Assembly (NCBI RefSeq): GCF_009834125.1
Contig: NZ_CP047146.1
Location: 5,759,501 to 5,823,500 of the forward strand
Direction of reading: 5' to 3'
Origin: Streptomyces sp. GS7
GTDB lineage: Bacteria > Actinomycetota > Actinomycetes > Streptomycetales > Streptomycetaceae
Length of the DNA: 64,000 bases
Each line of letters begins with the position of its first letter. The stretch's first letter is position 1. Made by a program: the position numbers and the translations under genes. The notes below the pieces were generated by a model. It did not search any database and was not told the origin of the DNA. It saw only the letters and a program-made list of their open reading frames with translations. Below, piece after piece: positions 1 to 9,262 of this stretch.

Positions 1-1610
1 TCCAGCCAGTGCTCCTGAGCCTTCGCCGAACGCTCCCGGGCGGTCAGCAACTCCGCTTCCGCGTCCCCTAGTTCGCCGGTGAGACGGTCGCGCCGGCGGG
101 CCGCGTCCAGCCGTTCAGCGGCCGGGGCGATCCGGTCGCCGAGCTGTTCCGCGCGGCCGGCGGACTCCTGTGCGGTCTCGATCCGCCGCTGGTGTGCCCG
201 GCGCGCGGCGCCCCATTCGGCGAGCCACTGGGCGGCGTCCAGCAGCGTCTGCTCGTCGGCGTGCGCCTCGCGGTCGAGGGTGGCGCGCTCCCGGCCGAGG
301 TCGGCGGCCCGCCGCTCGGCCCGGCGCGCCGCCGCGAGCGCTCCCAGATCGGCCCGCAACGTCCGTTCCAGCGCGGCGAGTCGGTCGCCCTCGGCGTCCG
401 CGAGGTCGGGCGGCAGCGGGGCACGGTGCTGCCGTTCGGCGCGCTGGGCGGCGGCCAGCTCCTGCCAGGCGTCCTCGCGCAGCGCGAGGACGGGTGCCAC
501 GCCCGCGGCGGCGCGGGCCCGCTCCAGCCGTTCCCGCAGGCGGTCGCCCGCGCCCGCGCCGGCGGCCAGTTCGGCGGCGCGGCGGCGGGCGTCGGCGTGC
601 CGGCGCTGGAGCCGGTCCCGTTCCAGGGTCTCCTCCAGCCGTGCGGCGGCCGACCGCTCCGCCGTCTCGGCGGCGTGGACCGCGGACGCGGCGATCTCCC
701 GGCGCTCGCGGGCGCTCGCCCGGGCGACCGCGGCGCGGGCCAGCACCGCCCCGGCGAATCCGGGCTCGCCGGGACCGGGCGCGGCGGCAGCGGCGGTCGC
801 CTCGGCGGGTGCGGTGGCCGCCGCCCGTCCGCCGCGCCGGTTCGCTCCCGCCTGTACCGGCACAACCGCCTTTGCCAGAGCGGGCACTGACGGGTCGTCG
901 AGATCCGGGGCGGACCCGGCCGCCTGCGCCATCCGGTGGGCCAGCGCCAGCAGCCGGTCGTCCCCGGTCGCCACCTGGTCGGCCGCGGCCCTGCGGCGCG
1001 CCGTCAGCTCCTCTTCGAGCGCGGCGAACCGCCCGGTGTCGAAGAGCCGCCCCAGCAGCCGGGCCCGCGCCTCCGCGTCCGCCCGCAGGAAGCGCGCGAA
1101 GTCGCCCTGGGGCAGCAGCACCACCTGGCAGAACTGCTCCTTGCTCATGCCGAGCAGCTGCTGGATCTCCTCGCCGATCTCCTGGTGCGAGCGGCTGAGC
1201 GGCCGCCACTCGCCGGCCGGCACGCCGTCGGCGGCCGGCCCCGCGGGGACGAACTCGCGCAGCCGGCTCTGCGCCTTCTCCTTCGTCGTACCGCTGCCGC
1301 GCTTCTTGGGGCGGGGCTGCTCGGGCAGCCGGGTGATCTCCAACCGGCGTTCGGCCACGGTGAGTTCGAGGACGACCTCGGTCAGGGTGGAGGGGTCGGC
1401 CAGATCGCTGCGCAGGGCCTGGCCGCTCTGGCGCGCCCCGGGCACCGACCCGTACAGCGCGAAGCAGACCGCGTCCAGGACCGAGGTCTTGCCCGCGCCG
1501 GTCGGCCCGTGCAGCAGGAAGAGGCCGTCGCGGGCGAGCCGGTCGAAGTCGACGGTCTGGGCGCCGCCGAACGGCCCGAACGCGGTGACGGTCAGCCGGT
1601 GCAGCCTCAT
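1..1610 (-). CDS. sbcC: Exonuclease SbcC, ATPase subunit (N-terminal part, runs off the left edge)
   Basis: SMC-like ATPase subunit of the SbcCD (Mre11-Rad50 type) nuclease, which processes hairpins and DNA ends in the cytoplasm. The N-terminus reads as an AAA_23/Rad50 zipper ATPase: a Walker A motif (GPTGAGKTS) lies near residues 36-44, followed by the typical stretch ending in QVVLLPQGDFARFL. After that comes an Arg/Ala/Glu-rich coiled-coil stretch that continues to the window edge, so the Walker B half is missing here. The ATG start overlaps the sbcD stop by 4 nt (ATGA), which implies translational coupling. Identification is firm; only the C-terminal end is unseen. Confidence 0.93.
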   Translation of the reverse strand, partial: MRLHRLTVTAFGPFGGAQTVDFDRLARDGLFLLHGPTGAGKTSVLDAVCFALYGSVPGARQSGQALRSDLADPSTLTEVVLELTVAERRLEITRLPEQPRPKKRGSGTTKEKAQSRLREFVPAGPAADGVPAGEWRPLSRSHQEIGEEIQQLLGMSKEQFCQVVLLPQGDFARFLRADAEARARLLGRLFDTGRFAALEEELTARRRAAADQVATGDDRLLALAHRMAQAAGSAPDLDDPSVPALAKAVVPVQAGANRRGGRAAATAPAEATAAAAAPGPGEPGFAGAVLARAAVARASARERREIAASAVHAAETAERSAAARLEETLERDRLQRRHADARRRAAELAAGAGAGDRLRERLERARAAAGVAPVLALREDAWQELAAAQRAERQHRAPLPPDLADAEGDRLAALERTLRADLGALAAARRAERRAADLGRERATLDREAHADEQTLLDAAQWLAEWGAARRAHQRRIETAQESAGRAEQLGDRIAPAAERLDAARRRDRLTGELGDAEAELLTARERSAKAQEHWL

Positions 1611-2773
1611 CGCGCCACCTCCGCCACCGCGTCGGCGGCCCGTACCTCGTCGATGGCGGACCGCAGTTCGGCCCGCTCCGCGTCGTCGGCGGCGCGCCCG
1701 GACCGGACGTGTGCCACGAAGTCCTCGGCGATCTCCTGGTCGCTCCGGCCGCGCAGCCGCTGGGCGTACGAGGCCGTGGACCGGGCCGGGCCCTCGTCCG
1801 GGTCGAAGACCAGGCTCAGGGTGTGCGGGAAGCGCTGGGCCAGCCGGGCCATGGGGTCGTGCGGCCGGGAGGCGTCGGTGAGCGTCGCCTCCACCCAGGA
1901 GTCCTCGTGCCGGGCCAGCGCCGGGTCGTCCAGCAGCTGTTCCAGCGGTCCGCGGATACGGGCCAGCGGTCGCGGCACCGGGCAGTCCACCCGCTCGGCG
2001 TGCACGCTGCCGTCCGCGTCGAGGTCGACGAGCCAGGACGACTTGCGGTGCGCGGCCTCGGAGAAGGAGTAGGCGAGCGGCGATCCGGAGTAGCGGACCC
2101 GCTCGGTGAGGGTCTGGCAGCCGTGCAGATGGCCCAGGGCCGCGTAGTCGACGCCGTCGAACACGGCGGCCGGGACGGACGCGACCCCGCCGACGGTGAT
2201 GTCCCGCTCGCTGTCGCTGGCGGTGCCCCCGGTGACGAAGGCGTGCGCGAGCACCACGGAGCGCGTCCCGCCGGGCCGGGCGGCCAGGTCGTCGCGGACC
2301 CGGTCCATGGCGGCGCCGAGGACCGCGGCGTGATCGGCGCGCGGTGCGCCGAGGGTGTCGCGCACCATGGCCGGTTCGAGATACGGCAGTCCGTAGAGGG
2401 CGACCGGGCCGTGCGCGTCGTCGAGGAGGACGGGGGTGCCGCAGGCCGCCGGGTCGGTGCGCAGGTGGACGCCGGCCTGCCGCAGCAGTCCGGAGCCGAC
2501 GCCCAGCCGGCGGGCCGAGTCGTGGTTGCCGGAGATCATGACGGTGGGCACGCCCAGGGCGGCGAGCCGGTGCAGGGCGTCGTCGAAGAGCCCGACGGCG
2601 GCCAGCGGCGGTACCGCGCGGTCGTAGACGTCGCCCGCGACCAGGACCGCGTCGGCCTCCCGGTCGCGGACGGTGGCGACGAGGTGGTCGAGGAACGCGC
2701 GCTGGGCGGAGAGCATGCTCACGCGGTGGAAGGACCGCCCCAGATGCCAGTCCGAGGTGTGCAGGAATCTCAC
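1607..2773 (-). CDS. sbcD: Exonuclease SbcD, metallophosphoesterase nuclease subunit
   Basis: Mre11-like nuclease of the SbcCD complex, about 388 residues. The calcineurin-like phosphoesterase metal ligands are visible: HTSDWHLG at residues 5-12, GDVYDR near 50, GNHDS near 83 and a late GHLHG. The C-terminal part is the SbcD capping domain. The start is taken as the GTG directly before RFLHTSDWHLG, because family members begin 4-6 residues before the first metal ligand; the open frame extends far upstream but without family-like sequence. sbcC follows with a 4-nt overlap, so the two form an operon. Confidence 0.93.
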   Translation of the reverse strand: MRFLHTSDWHLGRSFHRVSMLSAQRAFLDHLVATVRDREADAVLVAGDVYDRAVPPLAAVGLFDDALHRLAALGVPTVMISGNHDSARRLGVGSGLLRQAGVHLRTDPAACGTPVLLDDAHGPVALYGLPYLEPAMVRDTLGAPRADHAAVLGAAMDRVRDDLAARPGGTRSVVLAHAFVTGGTASDSERDITVGGVASVPAAVFDGVDYAALGHLHGCQTLTERVRYSGSPLAYSFSEAAHRKSSWLVDLDADGSVHAERVDCPVPRPLARIRGPLEQLLDDPALARHEDSWVEATLTDASRPHDPMARLAQRFPHTLSLVFDPDEGPARSTASYAQRLRGRSDQEIAEDFVAHVRSGRAADDAERAELRSAIDEVRAADAVAEVAR

Positions 2774-2989
2774 CCGGCCGCTCCGCCCCCCATGAACCGC
2801 ACCTACGCCCCTCCCGAACCCCGCCGACCGGCGCTTGTGTCCCGCTGACCGGCGGCCGACCAGGCTATCCGGGCCGGTGCCCCGTCCGGTCACCGGCCTC
2901 ATCCTGCCACCCCGGACACCGATCCGGCGGACACTTGAGGAGTGGCGCGATGCGTTCGCCCGCGAGCGAGAACGGAGCGAGGTGAGGTC

Positions 2990-3859
2990 ATGAAGGACGT
3001 CGTCACCGTCGGAGTGGACGGGACGCCCGAGGCATCGGCCGCCGTCCTCTGGGCGGCGCGGGAGGCCGAGCTGCGGCGGGCGCGGCTGCGGTTGCTGCAC
3101 GCCTGGGTGCTGCTCGCCCCGGAGCCGGTGCCCGGGCCGGCCGGGGAGGCGGACCAGAACTACTGGGCGCACCGGATGGTGCGCGACGCCCACGAGGCGG
3201 TCCGGGCCCGCCATCCGGACCTGCCGGTGGACGAGGCCCTGGTCCCCGAGGACCCCCTGGCGGCTCTCAAGGACGCCGCCGGCCGGTCCGACCTTCTGGT
3301 GCTGGGCTCCCGGGACGTGGGCGCGATGGCCCGTTACGTCCTGGGCGAGGTCGGGCTCCAGGTGGTGGCGCACACCGACACGCCCATGGTGCTCGTCCGG
3401 GCCGCACAGGACCCCGGGGCGCAACCGCCGGATGCCCCGGTGATGGTCGGGCTGGGCCTGCACGAGCCGTGCGAGGCGCTGCTGGCGTTCGCGTTCGAGA
3501 GCGCCGCCCGCCGGGGCGTCACGCTGCGCGCGGTGCACGGCCGGCATCTGCCCTCGTACGCGTACAACCGGGGCGGTGGGGTGGAGCCGGTCGCCGCGGA
3601 GCAGGCGGCCCGGGACGCCCGGCGGGAACTGGAGGCGGCGCTCGGGCCGTGGCGGGAGAAGTTCCCGGAGGTGCCGGTGGACGCCCGGGTGGAGATGCAG
3701 AGCCCGGCGCAGGCGCTGCTGCGGGACACCGCCGGCGTGGCGCTGCTGGCCGTGGGCCGCCGGCACAAGCTGCGGTTCCCGGCGCCGCGGATCGGCCACA
3801 TCGTCCAGGCGGCGGTGCACCACGCGCCGTGCCCGGTGGCGGTGGTGCCGCACGAGTGA
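2990..3859 (+). CDS. Universal stress protein, tandem UspA domains
   Basis: Cytoplasmic protein of about 289 residues with two UspA domains (about 1-145 and 150-289). The first opens with VTVGVDGTPEA and ends near PMVLVR; the second ends CPVAVVPHE. The G-x2-G-x9-G-S/T ATP-binding motif is degenerate in both halves (GSRD... and GRRH...), so it may belong to the non-ATP-binding type. The ATG at 2990 was chosen because UspA domains start within a few residues of it and a GA-rich ribosome binding stretch precedes it. It is the first gene of the dormancy-type cluster; double-Usp proteins are DosR-regulon members in mycobacteria (for example Rv1996 and Rv2005c). Confidence 0.9.
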   Translation: MKDVVTVGVDGTPEASAAVLWAAREAELRRARLRLLHAWVLLAPEPVPGPAGEADQNYWAHRMVRDAHEAVRARHPDLPVDEALVPEDPLAALKDAAGRSDLLVLGSRDVGAMARYVLGEVGLQVVAHTDTPMVLVRAAQDPGAQPPDAPVMVGLGLHEPCEALLAFAFESAARRGVTLRAVHGRHLPSYAYNRGGGVEPVAAEQAARDARRELEAALGPWREKFPEVPVDARVEMQSPAQALLRDTAGVALLAVGRRHKLRFPAPRIGHIVQAAVHHAPCPVAVVPHE

Positions 3860-3927
3860 GCCGGTCCGCGGTGCCCGGCGGGCGTGCGCGCGCCGTCTTC
3901 GGCGGGTTGCTCCGACAATGGGGGTAC

Positions 3928-3940
3928 GGGCCGGTCGGAC
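3928..3940 (+). promoter_or_regulatory. Candidate GGGCCGnnCGG operator upstream of the DUF1876 gene
   Basis: The sequence GGGCCGGTCGGAC contains the palindromic core CCGGTCGG and lies 33 nt before the start of the DUF1876 gene. Similar GGGCCGnnCGG sites lie at 6645 and 9263 in the same cluster. That this is a DevR-like binding site is inference from its recurrence beside these genes only. Confidence 0.3.
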
Positions 3941-3973
3941 GGCGCGGCCCGCAGGACACCGCGGAGGTGTGTC

Positions 3974-4273
3974 ATGGCAAGGACCGCCGAGTGGCCCGTC
4001 CGGCTCTTTCTCACCGAGGAGGACGGGACGACCAGCGCGCGGGTGGAGCTGGACACCGGAACCCAGTCGCTGACCGGGCACGGACGGGCCCGGTGCAACC
4101 CCGAGGACCAGGACGTACCGGTGATCGGGGACGAACTGGCCGCCGGGCGGGCGATGAAGGACCTGGCCGGGCAGCTGATCCGGCTGGCGGACCACGATCT
4201 GGCGGGCGTCGGCGCGGCGCCCCCGGGGCACGAGCGGCGCACCGCCTACGGCTGGACGAGCGAGCTGGCCTAG
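3974..4273 (+). CDS. DUF1876 family protein (Rv1738/Rv2632c-like)
   Basis: Small protein of 99 residues. The layout WPVRLFLTEEDGTTSARVEL, then an N-P-x-D/E turn (CNPEDQDVP), then an amphipathic helix with DLAGQLIRLA fits the dsRBD-like DUF1876 family. Mycobacterial Rv1738 belongs to the DosR regulon and its structure resembles ribosome hibernation factors, so a role in dormancy-linked translation control is possible but not shown here. The start at 3974 has a GGAGG 7 nt upstream. It sits between a Usp gene and pncB, consistent with a stress or dormancy role. Confidence 0.85.
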   Translation: MARTAEWPVRLFLTEEDGTTSARVELDTGTQSLTGHGRARCNPEDQDVPVIGDELAAGRAMKDLAGQLIRLADHDLAGVGAAPPGHERRTAYGWTSELA

Positions 4274-4312
4274 GGCCCGCGGGAGGGGCCCCGGCCGGGG
4301 AAGGAGTCGACC

Positions 4313-5674
4313 GTGCCGGATGCGACGACGGCCGGTGTGACGACGACCGACCTGTACGAAGTGACCATGGCGCTCTCGTATCTGCGGGAGCGGATGGAGC
4401 AGCCGGCCACGTTCAGCTGCTTCGTCCGTGAGCTGCCCCCCGACCGGGGGTTCCTGATCGCCGCCGGGGTGGAGTCGGTGCTCGACTTCCTCTCGCGGTT
4501 CCGGATCGGGACGGAGGACATCGAGGTGTTCGCCGAGACGCTGCGGCGGCCGGTCGGGGAGCTGGTGCCGCTGCTCGGCCTGCGCTTCCGGGGCGAGGTG
4601 CGGGCGGTGCCCGAGGGCCGGGTGGTGCTGGCCGGTGAGCCGCTGCTGGAGGTCACCGCGCCGCTGCCGCAGGCGCAGTTGGTCGAGACCTTCGTGCTGA
4701 ACCAGATCAGCCACCAGACGGCCGTCGCCACCAAGTGCGCGCGCTGCGTCCTGGCCGCGCGGGGGCGGGCCGTGGTGGATTTCTCGCTGCGGCGGACGCA
4801 CGGGGCACAGGCGGGGTACCAGGCGGCCCGGCTGTCGGCGATGGCCGGTTTCGCGGGGACCAGCAACGTGGCGGCGGCGTATGCCGAGCGGCTGCCGGCG
4901 GTCGGCACCATGGCGCACTCGTTCGTCGAGGCGTTCGAGGACGAGGAGACGGCGTTCACCGCGTTCGCGCGCACCCACCCCGGGCCGGTGACGTTCCTGG
5001 TGGACACCTACGACACCGAGTCCGGCGTGGCGGCGGCGGCCCGGGTGCTGCACGCCCTGGACCGCGCCGAGGGGGCGGCGATCCGGCTGGACAGCGGCGA
5101 TCTGGGGGCGCTGGCGGTGCGGGCGCGGGCGATGCTGGACCGGGCGGAGCTGCCGCAGGTGCGGATCGTGGCGAGCGGCGGGCTGGACGAGTTCGCGGTG
5201 CACGACCTGGTGAGCGCGGGGGCGCCGATCGACGTGTACGCGGTGGGCACCCGGATCGGGGTCAGCGCCGACGCGCCGTTCGTGGATTCGGCGTACAAGC
5301 TCGTCGCCTACGACGGGCGGCCGGTGATGAAGCTGTCGTCGTCGAAGGTGACCGCCCCGGGCCGCAAGCAGGTGTTCCGGGGGCGCGGCTGCCGCGATGT
5401 GATCGGGCTGGCCGACGAACTGCCGCCCGCGGGAACGGTGCCCCTGCTGGACACACTGATGCGCGACGGGGTGCGCTGTGCGCCGCGTACGCCGCTGGCG
5501 GACGCCCGGCAGCGGCTGGCGGCGGATGTCGCGGATCTGCCGGCGGCGGCCCGCGCCATCCGGTCGCCGGTGCCGGCGGCGGCGTCGGTGTCCGCGCCGC
5601 TGGCCGCCCTGGCCGAGGACGTCCGGCGGCGGATCGAGCGGGCGGTGCTGGCGCCGTACGGGCACTACGCCTGA
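4313..5674 (+). CDS. pncB: Nicotinate phosphoribosyltransferase
   Basis: ATP-dependent condensation of nicotinate with PRPP to nicotinate mononucleotide, the salvage entry to NAD. At 453 residues it is of normal length. Recognisable elements are TDLYEVTM at the N-terminus, FSLRRTHG, the GTMAHSF motif whose histidine (about residue 202) is the one phosphorylated in the family, and IRLDSGDL of the PRTase barrel. The GTG start has AAGGAG 6 nt upstream. In M. tuberculosis the second copy, PncB2 (Rv0573c), is a DosR-regulon gene, which matches the company it keeps here. The exact paralogue type cannot be decided by eye. Confidence 0.92.
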   Translation: MPDATTAGVTTTDLYEVTMALSYLRERMEQPATFSCFVRELPPDRGFLIAAGVESVLDFLSRFRIGTEDIEVFAETLRRPVGELVPLLGLRFRGEVRAVPEGRVVLAGEPLLEVTAPLPQAQLVETFVLNQISHQTAVATKCARCVLAARGRAVVDFSLRRTHGAQAGYQAARLSAMAGFAGTSNVAAAYAERLPAVGTMAHSFVEAFEDEETAFTAFARTHPGPVTFLVDTYDTESGVAAAARVLHALDRAEGAAIRLDSGDLGALAVRARAMLDRAELPQVRIVASGGLDEFAVHDLVSAGAPIDVYAVGTRIGVSADAPFVDSAYKLVAYDGRPVMKLSSSKVTAPGRKQVFRGRGCRDVIGLADELPPAGTVPLLDTLMRDGVRCAPRTPLADARQRLAADVADLPAAARAIRSPVPAAASVSAPLAALAEDVRRRIERAVLAPYGHYA

Positions 5675-5697
5675 CGCCCGGCCGCGCCGGGCCGGCC

Positions 5698-6564
5698 TCA
5701 GCCGTGCGGGACCACCGCCACCGGGCAGGCGGCGTGGTGCAGCGCGGCGTGCCCCACCCGGCCGAGTTGGAGCCCGAAGTGGCCGTGCCGGTGCCGGGCC
5801 CCGACGACCAGCAGGTCGGCGGCGGCCGAGCGGCGGACCAGCACCTTGTGCGCCGGGCCCTCGACGGTGGTGCGGCGCAGCTGCACCGACGGGTGGTCGA
5901 CGGCCGCCGGCTCCAGCGCCTCGTCGACCAGTGCGGACGCCTGCTGCTCGTAATGGTGCTCCGGTCCGGCCGGGCGCTCCGCGCGGTCGGCGGTCTCGTA
6001 CGCGGGGCAGCGCCAGGCGCGGACCGCGTCCAGGACACAGCCGCGGGCCTCCGCCTCGCGGAAGGCGAACTGGACGGCCGGGGATCCCCTGGCGGTGTCG
6101 CCGACGCCGAGCAGGACGCGGTCGTGGGTGCCCGCCAGCCCGGCCTTGTCGCCACGGACCACGACGACGGGGTGTGTGGCGCGGGCGGCGACCGAGAGGC
6201 TGACCGATCCCAGCAGCAGATCGACGAATTCGCCGCGCCCTTTGGAGCCGAGGACGACGGCCGTGGCGTAGGGGGCCTCGCGCAGCAGGGCGGCGACCGG
6301 GTCGTCGGCCAGCACCTGGACGGTGACCTCGACGGCGGGGTTGCGGCGGCCCGCGCGGTCGGCGGCCGATCCGACGATGGCGTCGGCGATGAGCTGCTCG
6401 GCGGGGGCTCCCTCGGCGGGTGCCACGCCTTCGTAGCGCTCCCACCGGGAGGCGTACACCAGGCGCAGCGGCAGCCCGTGGAGTGCCGCCTCGTCCACCG
6501 CCCAGTCGAGTGCCCGCAGTCCGGATTCCGATCCGTCCACCCCTACGACCAGCGGGAGCTCCAT
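5698..6564 (-). CDS. Universal stress protein, tandem UspA domains, ATP-binding motif intact in domain 1
   Basis: A second two-domain Usp of about 288 residues, starting MELPLVVGVDGSES. The first domain has a full G-x2-G-x9-G-S nucleotide motif (GSKGRG...LLLGS), unlike the Usp at 2990. The second domain ends with the same CPVAVVPHG type of strand, but its motif is degenerate (GARHRHG). It is transcribed away from the DevS-like kinase gene at 6737, sharing a 172-nt divergent promoter region with it. The ATG at 6564 was chosen because it places the first beta strand at residue 4. Confidence 0.9.
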   Translation of the reverse strand: MELPLVVGVDGSESGLRALDWAVDEAALHGLPLRLVYASRWERYEGVAPAEGAPAEQLIADAIVGSAADRAGRRNPAVEVTVQVLADDPVAALLREAPYATAVVLGSKGRGEFVDLLLGSVSLSVAARATHPVVVVRGDKAGLAGTHDRVLLGVGDTARGSPAVQFAFREAEARGCVLDAVRAWRCPAYETADRAERPAGPEHHYEQQASALVDEALEPAAVDHPSVQLRRTTVEGPAHKVLVRRSAAADLLVVGARHRHGHFGLQLGRVGHAALHHAACPVAVVPHG

Positions 6565-6644
6565 GGTCCCCACCGCCTTCTGTCGCTCGTGCCGCCGCGG
6601 TGTGCTCCTGCTGCCACCTTCGCACGGCGGGGCGTCCGGGAGGA

Positions 6645-6657
6645 GGGCCGCTCGGCT
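6645..6657 (+). promoter_or_regulatory. Candidate GGGCCGnnCGG operator between usp and the DevS-like gene
   Basis: GGGCCGCTCGGCT, with palindromic core CCGCTCGG, lies in the divergent intergenic region between the Usp gene (start 6564) and the kinase gene (start 6737). It shares its form with the sites at 3928 and 9263. Function is inferred from recurrence and position only. Confidence 0.3.
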
Positions 6658-6736
6658 CTCGTTGCGCCCCAGGTGCCGGTCGGCGGCTACCGTGGAGCTG
6701 TGGTCTCGGCCACGTGGTGCCGGCCACGGCGGAGGC

Positions 6737-8455
6737 ATGGTGGGCGAGCGGGAGAACGACCGGAGCGGTGCGGCGCGGCGACGGCTGGCGGCCCTGCCGG
6801 AGGACCTCCAGGCGCAGCTGGACGCGGTGCACCGCGGCAGCGGTGAGTCGGTGCACCTGCTGCTGGAGGCCGTGCTGTCGGTGGGCCGGGGGCTGGACCT
6901 GTCGCAGGTGCTGCGCCGGATCGTCGAGGCGGCGATGCTGGTCGTGGACGCCGAGTACGGCGCGCTGGGCGTGGTCGGGGAGGGCACCCGGCTCTCGCAG
7001 TTCCTGCCGGTGGGGGTCGGTGCCGAACAGGAGCGCGCCATCGGCCAGTTGCCAGCCGGGCACGGCATTCTCGGCGAGCTGATCCGGCACCCCAGGCCGC
7101 TGCGGCTGGCGGAGATCTCCGCGCACCCCGCGTCGTACGGATTCCCCCCGCACCACCCCGCGATGCACAGCTTCCTGGGGGTGCCGATCCGGGTCGGCGA
7201 CGAGGTGTTCGGCAATCTCTACCTGACCGAGAAGCGGGGCGGCGGCCCGTTCGGCGCCGAGGACGAGACGGTGCTGTCCGCGTTCGCGGTGGCGGCGGGG
7301 GTGGCCATCGAGAACGCCCGGCTCTACGAGGAGGCCCGGTACCGTCAACGGCTGCTGGAGGCGAACGGCGAGATCGTGGCGAGCCTGATGCCGGGGGCGG
7401 ACGAGATGCATGTGCTGCACCTGATCGTCGGCCATGCGCTGCGGATCCTCGACGCCGACCTCGGTGTCCTGGCGCTGCCGGACGCGCCCGGTGAGCTGCG
7501 GATGGTGCTGGCGTCCGGCGTCGACGCCGATGACCACCGGGGGCTGGTGCTGCCCCTGGAGGGCTCGTTCGCCGGGACCGCGTTCGCCGCCGGCAAGCCG
7601 CTGATCAGCCTGGACATCGAGCACGACCCGAGGATCACGGCGGGTCCGCCGCGCTGGGCCGGTCTGGGGCCCGCGGTCGCGGTTCCGATGATCACCGGGG
7701 AGCGGGTGCGGGGTGTGCTGATGCTGGCCCGGCTGCACGGCGGTGCCCCGTTCACCGAGCCGGAGACGGCGCCGCTGCTGACGTTCGCCGGGCAGGCGGC
7801 GCTGGCGATGGAGCTGTCCGAACAGCGGGCCGCCGCCGAGCAGTTGGCGCTGCTGGGGGACCGCGACCGGATCGCCCGCGATCTGCACGATCTGGCCATC
7901 CAGCGGCTGTTCGCCACGGGGATGACGCTGCAGAGCGTGGTGCGGTTCGTGGACCATCCGGAGGCGGGCGCGCGACTGCTGCGCGCGGTGGACGACCTGG
8001 ACGAGACGATCAAGATCATCCGTTCCACCATCTTCGGGCTGCGCGCCCGCGATGCGGGCCGGGCGGGCCACGGGCTGCGGGTGCGCACGGTCACCGCCGT
8101 GGAACAGGCCGCCCGCCCGCTGGGCTTTACCCCCGCGCTCCACATGGAGGGCCTGATCGACACCGATGTACCGCCGGAGATCGCCGACCATGTGCCGGCG
8201 GTGCTCGGCGAGGCGCTGAGCAACGCCGCACGGCACGCCCGGGCGACCTCGGTGGGCGTCTCGCTGACCGTGCGCGGCGGCACGCTGACCCTGTCGGTCA
8301 CCGACAACGGCGTGGGCATGCCCCGGGGCGGCCGGCGCAGCGGGCTCGCGAACCTGGCCAAGCGGGCCGAGAGCGTGGGCGGAGAGCTGGTGGTGGAGAC
8401 GCCGGCGGCCGGCGGGACCCGGGTGGTGTGGCGGGTGCCGCTGCCCACGGGGTGA
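6737..8455 (+). CDS. DevS/DosS-like two-GAF sensor histidine kinase
   Basis: Soluble sensor kinase of about 572 residues. Order: short N-terminal helix; GAF 1 (about 53-200); GAF 2 (about 215-365); a HisKA_3 dimerisation/phosphoacceptor helix with RIARDLHDLAIQRLF near 378; and an HATPase domain with N-box LSNAARHA and G1 box DNGVGM. GAF 1 contains HPASYGFPPHHPAM near residues 130-143. The equivalent FPPxHPxM stretch in mycobacterial DevS/DosT lies around their heme-ligating histidine, so oxygen, NO or redox sensing is a reasonable inference. GGAGG ends 1 nt before the ATG, so a GTG one codon later (6740) may be the real start. Confidence 0.88.
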   Translation: MVGERENDRSGAARRRLAALPEDLQAQLDAVHRGSGESVHLLLEAVLSVGRGLDLSQVLRRIVEAAMLVVDAEYGALGVVGEGTRLSQFLPVGVGAEQERAIGQLPAGHGILGELIRHPRPLRLAEISAHPASYGFPPHHPAMHSFLGVPIRVGDEVFGNLYLTEKRGGGPFGAEDETVLSAFAVAAGVAIENARLYEEARYRQRLLEANGEIVASLMPGADEMHVLHLIVGHALRILDADLGVLALPDAPGELRMVLASGVDADDHRGLVLPLEGSFAGTAFAAGKPLISLDIEHDPRITAGPPRWAGLGPAVAVPMITGERVRGVLMLARLHGGAPFTEPETAPLLTFAGQAALAMELSEQRAAAEQLALLGDRDRIARDLHDLAIQRLFATGMTLQSVVRFVDHPEAGARLLRAVDDLDETIKIIRSTIFGLRARDAGRAGHGLRVRTVTAVEQAARPLGFTPALHMEGLIDTDVPPEIADHVPAVLGEALSNAARHARATSVGVSLTVRGGTLTLSVTDNGVGMPRGGRRSGLANLAKRAESVGGELVVETPAAGGTRVVWRVPLPTG

Positions 8456-8484
8456 GCGGCCGGGCCGTGGTCGGAGGCAGCGGG

Positions 8485-9192
8485 TCAGAGGTAGCGCGGC
8501 CGGGTGTCGCCGTCGGCGGGCGGGGCCGCGCGGGTGGCCAGCACGGCGGCCTGGATCCGGCGGGCGACGCCGAGCTTGGCGAGCAGCCGCGAGATGTGGT
8601 TCTTGACGGTCTTCTCGGAGAGGTAGAGCCGCTGCCCGATCTGACGGTTCGTCAATCCATCGCCGACCAGGACGAGGATCTCCCGCTCCCGCGGCGACAG
8701 GCCGGCCAGCGCGTCCGCCTCCGGCCCGGCGTCGGCGCCCTCGCCCCGCAGGCTGTGCATCAGCCGCGCCGTGGTCGCCGGGTCGAGCATCGAGCGGCCG
8801 GACGCGACGGTGCGCACCGCGGCGACCAGGTCCGCCCCCTTGATCTCCTTGAGCACATAGCCGGCCGCCCCCGCCATGATCGCGTCGAGCAGCGCGTCGT
8901 CGTCGTCGAACGAGGTGAGCATCAGGCACGCCAGCTCCGGCAGCCGCGCCCGCAGCTCCCGGCAGACGGTGATCCCGTCGCCGTCCGGCAGCCGTACGTC
9001 GAGCACCGCGACATCGGGCCGCAGCGCCGGGCCGCGGGCCAGCGCGTGCCCCGCGGTGCCCGCGTCGCCGATCACCTCGATGTCGGGCTCCGCGTCGAGC
9101 AGGTCCTGCACACCGCGCCGCACCACTTCGTGGTCGTCGACCAGGAACACCCTGATCGGCCGCTGCGGCGAGAAGACGCCCGCCTCGCTCAT
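8485..9192 (-). CDS. DevR/DosR-like response regulator, NarL/LuxR family
   Basis: At 235 residues, it has a receiver domain ([13 protein letters not shown]; phosphoacceptor Asp in [11 protein letters not shown]; switch residues LMLTSF; Lys in YVLKEI) and a C-terminal LuxR-type helix-turn-helix (LSPREREIL... [18 protein letters not shown]). Overall layout matches mycobacterial DevR and Streptomyces OsdR. It converges on the kinase gene with a 29-nt gap instead of sharing its operon, so the pair would be transcribed from two promoters. It is the probable regulator of the surrounding dormancy-type genes; this is inferred from family and position. Confidence 0.9.
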   Translation of the reverse strand: MSEAGVFSPQRPIRVFLVDDHEVVRRGVQDLLDAEPDIEVIGDAGTAGHALARGPALRPDVAVLDVRLPDGDGITVCRELRARLPELACLMLTSFDDDDALLDAIMAGAAGYVLKEIKGADLVAAVRTVASGRSMLDPATTARLMHSLRGEGADAGPEADALAGLSPREREILVLVGDGLTNRQIGQRLYLSEKTVKNHISRLLAKLGVARRIQAAVLATRAAPPADGDTRPRYL

Positions 9193-9262
9193 CGTTCCTC
9201 CACGCTGCCGTACGGAGCCCCGCCGTACCTTTCATCGTGGGCCCGCCCCCGTGGGCCCGCCA

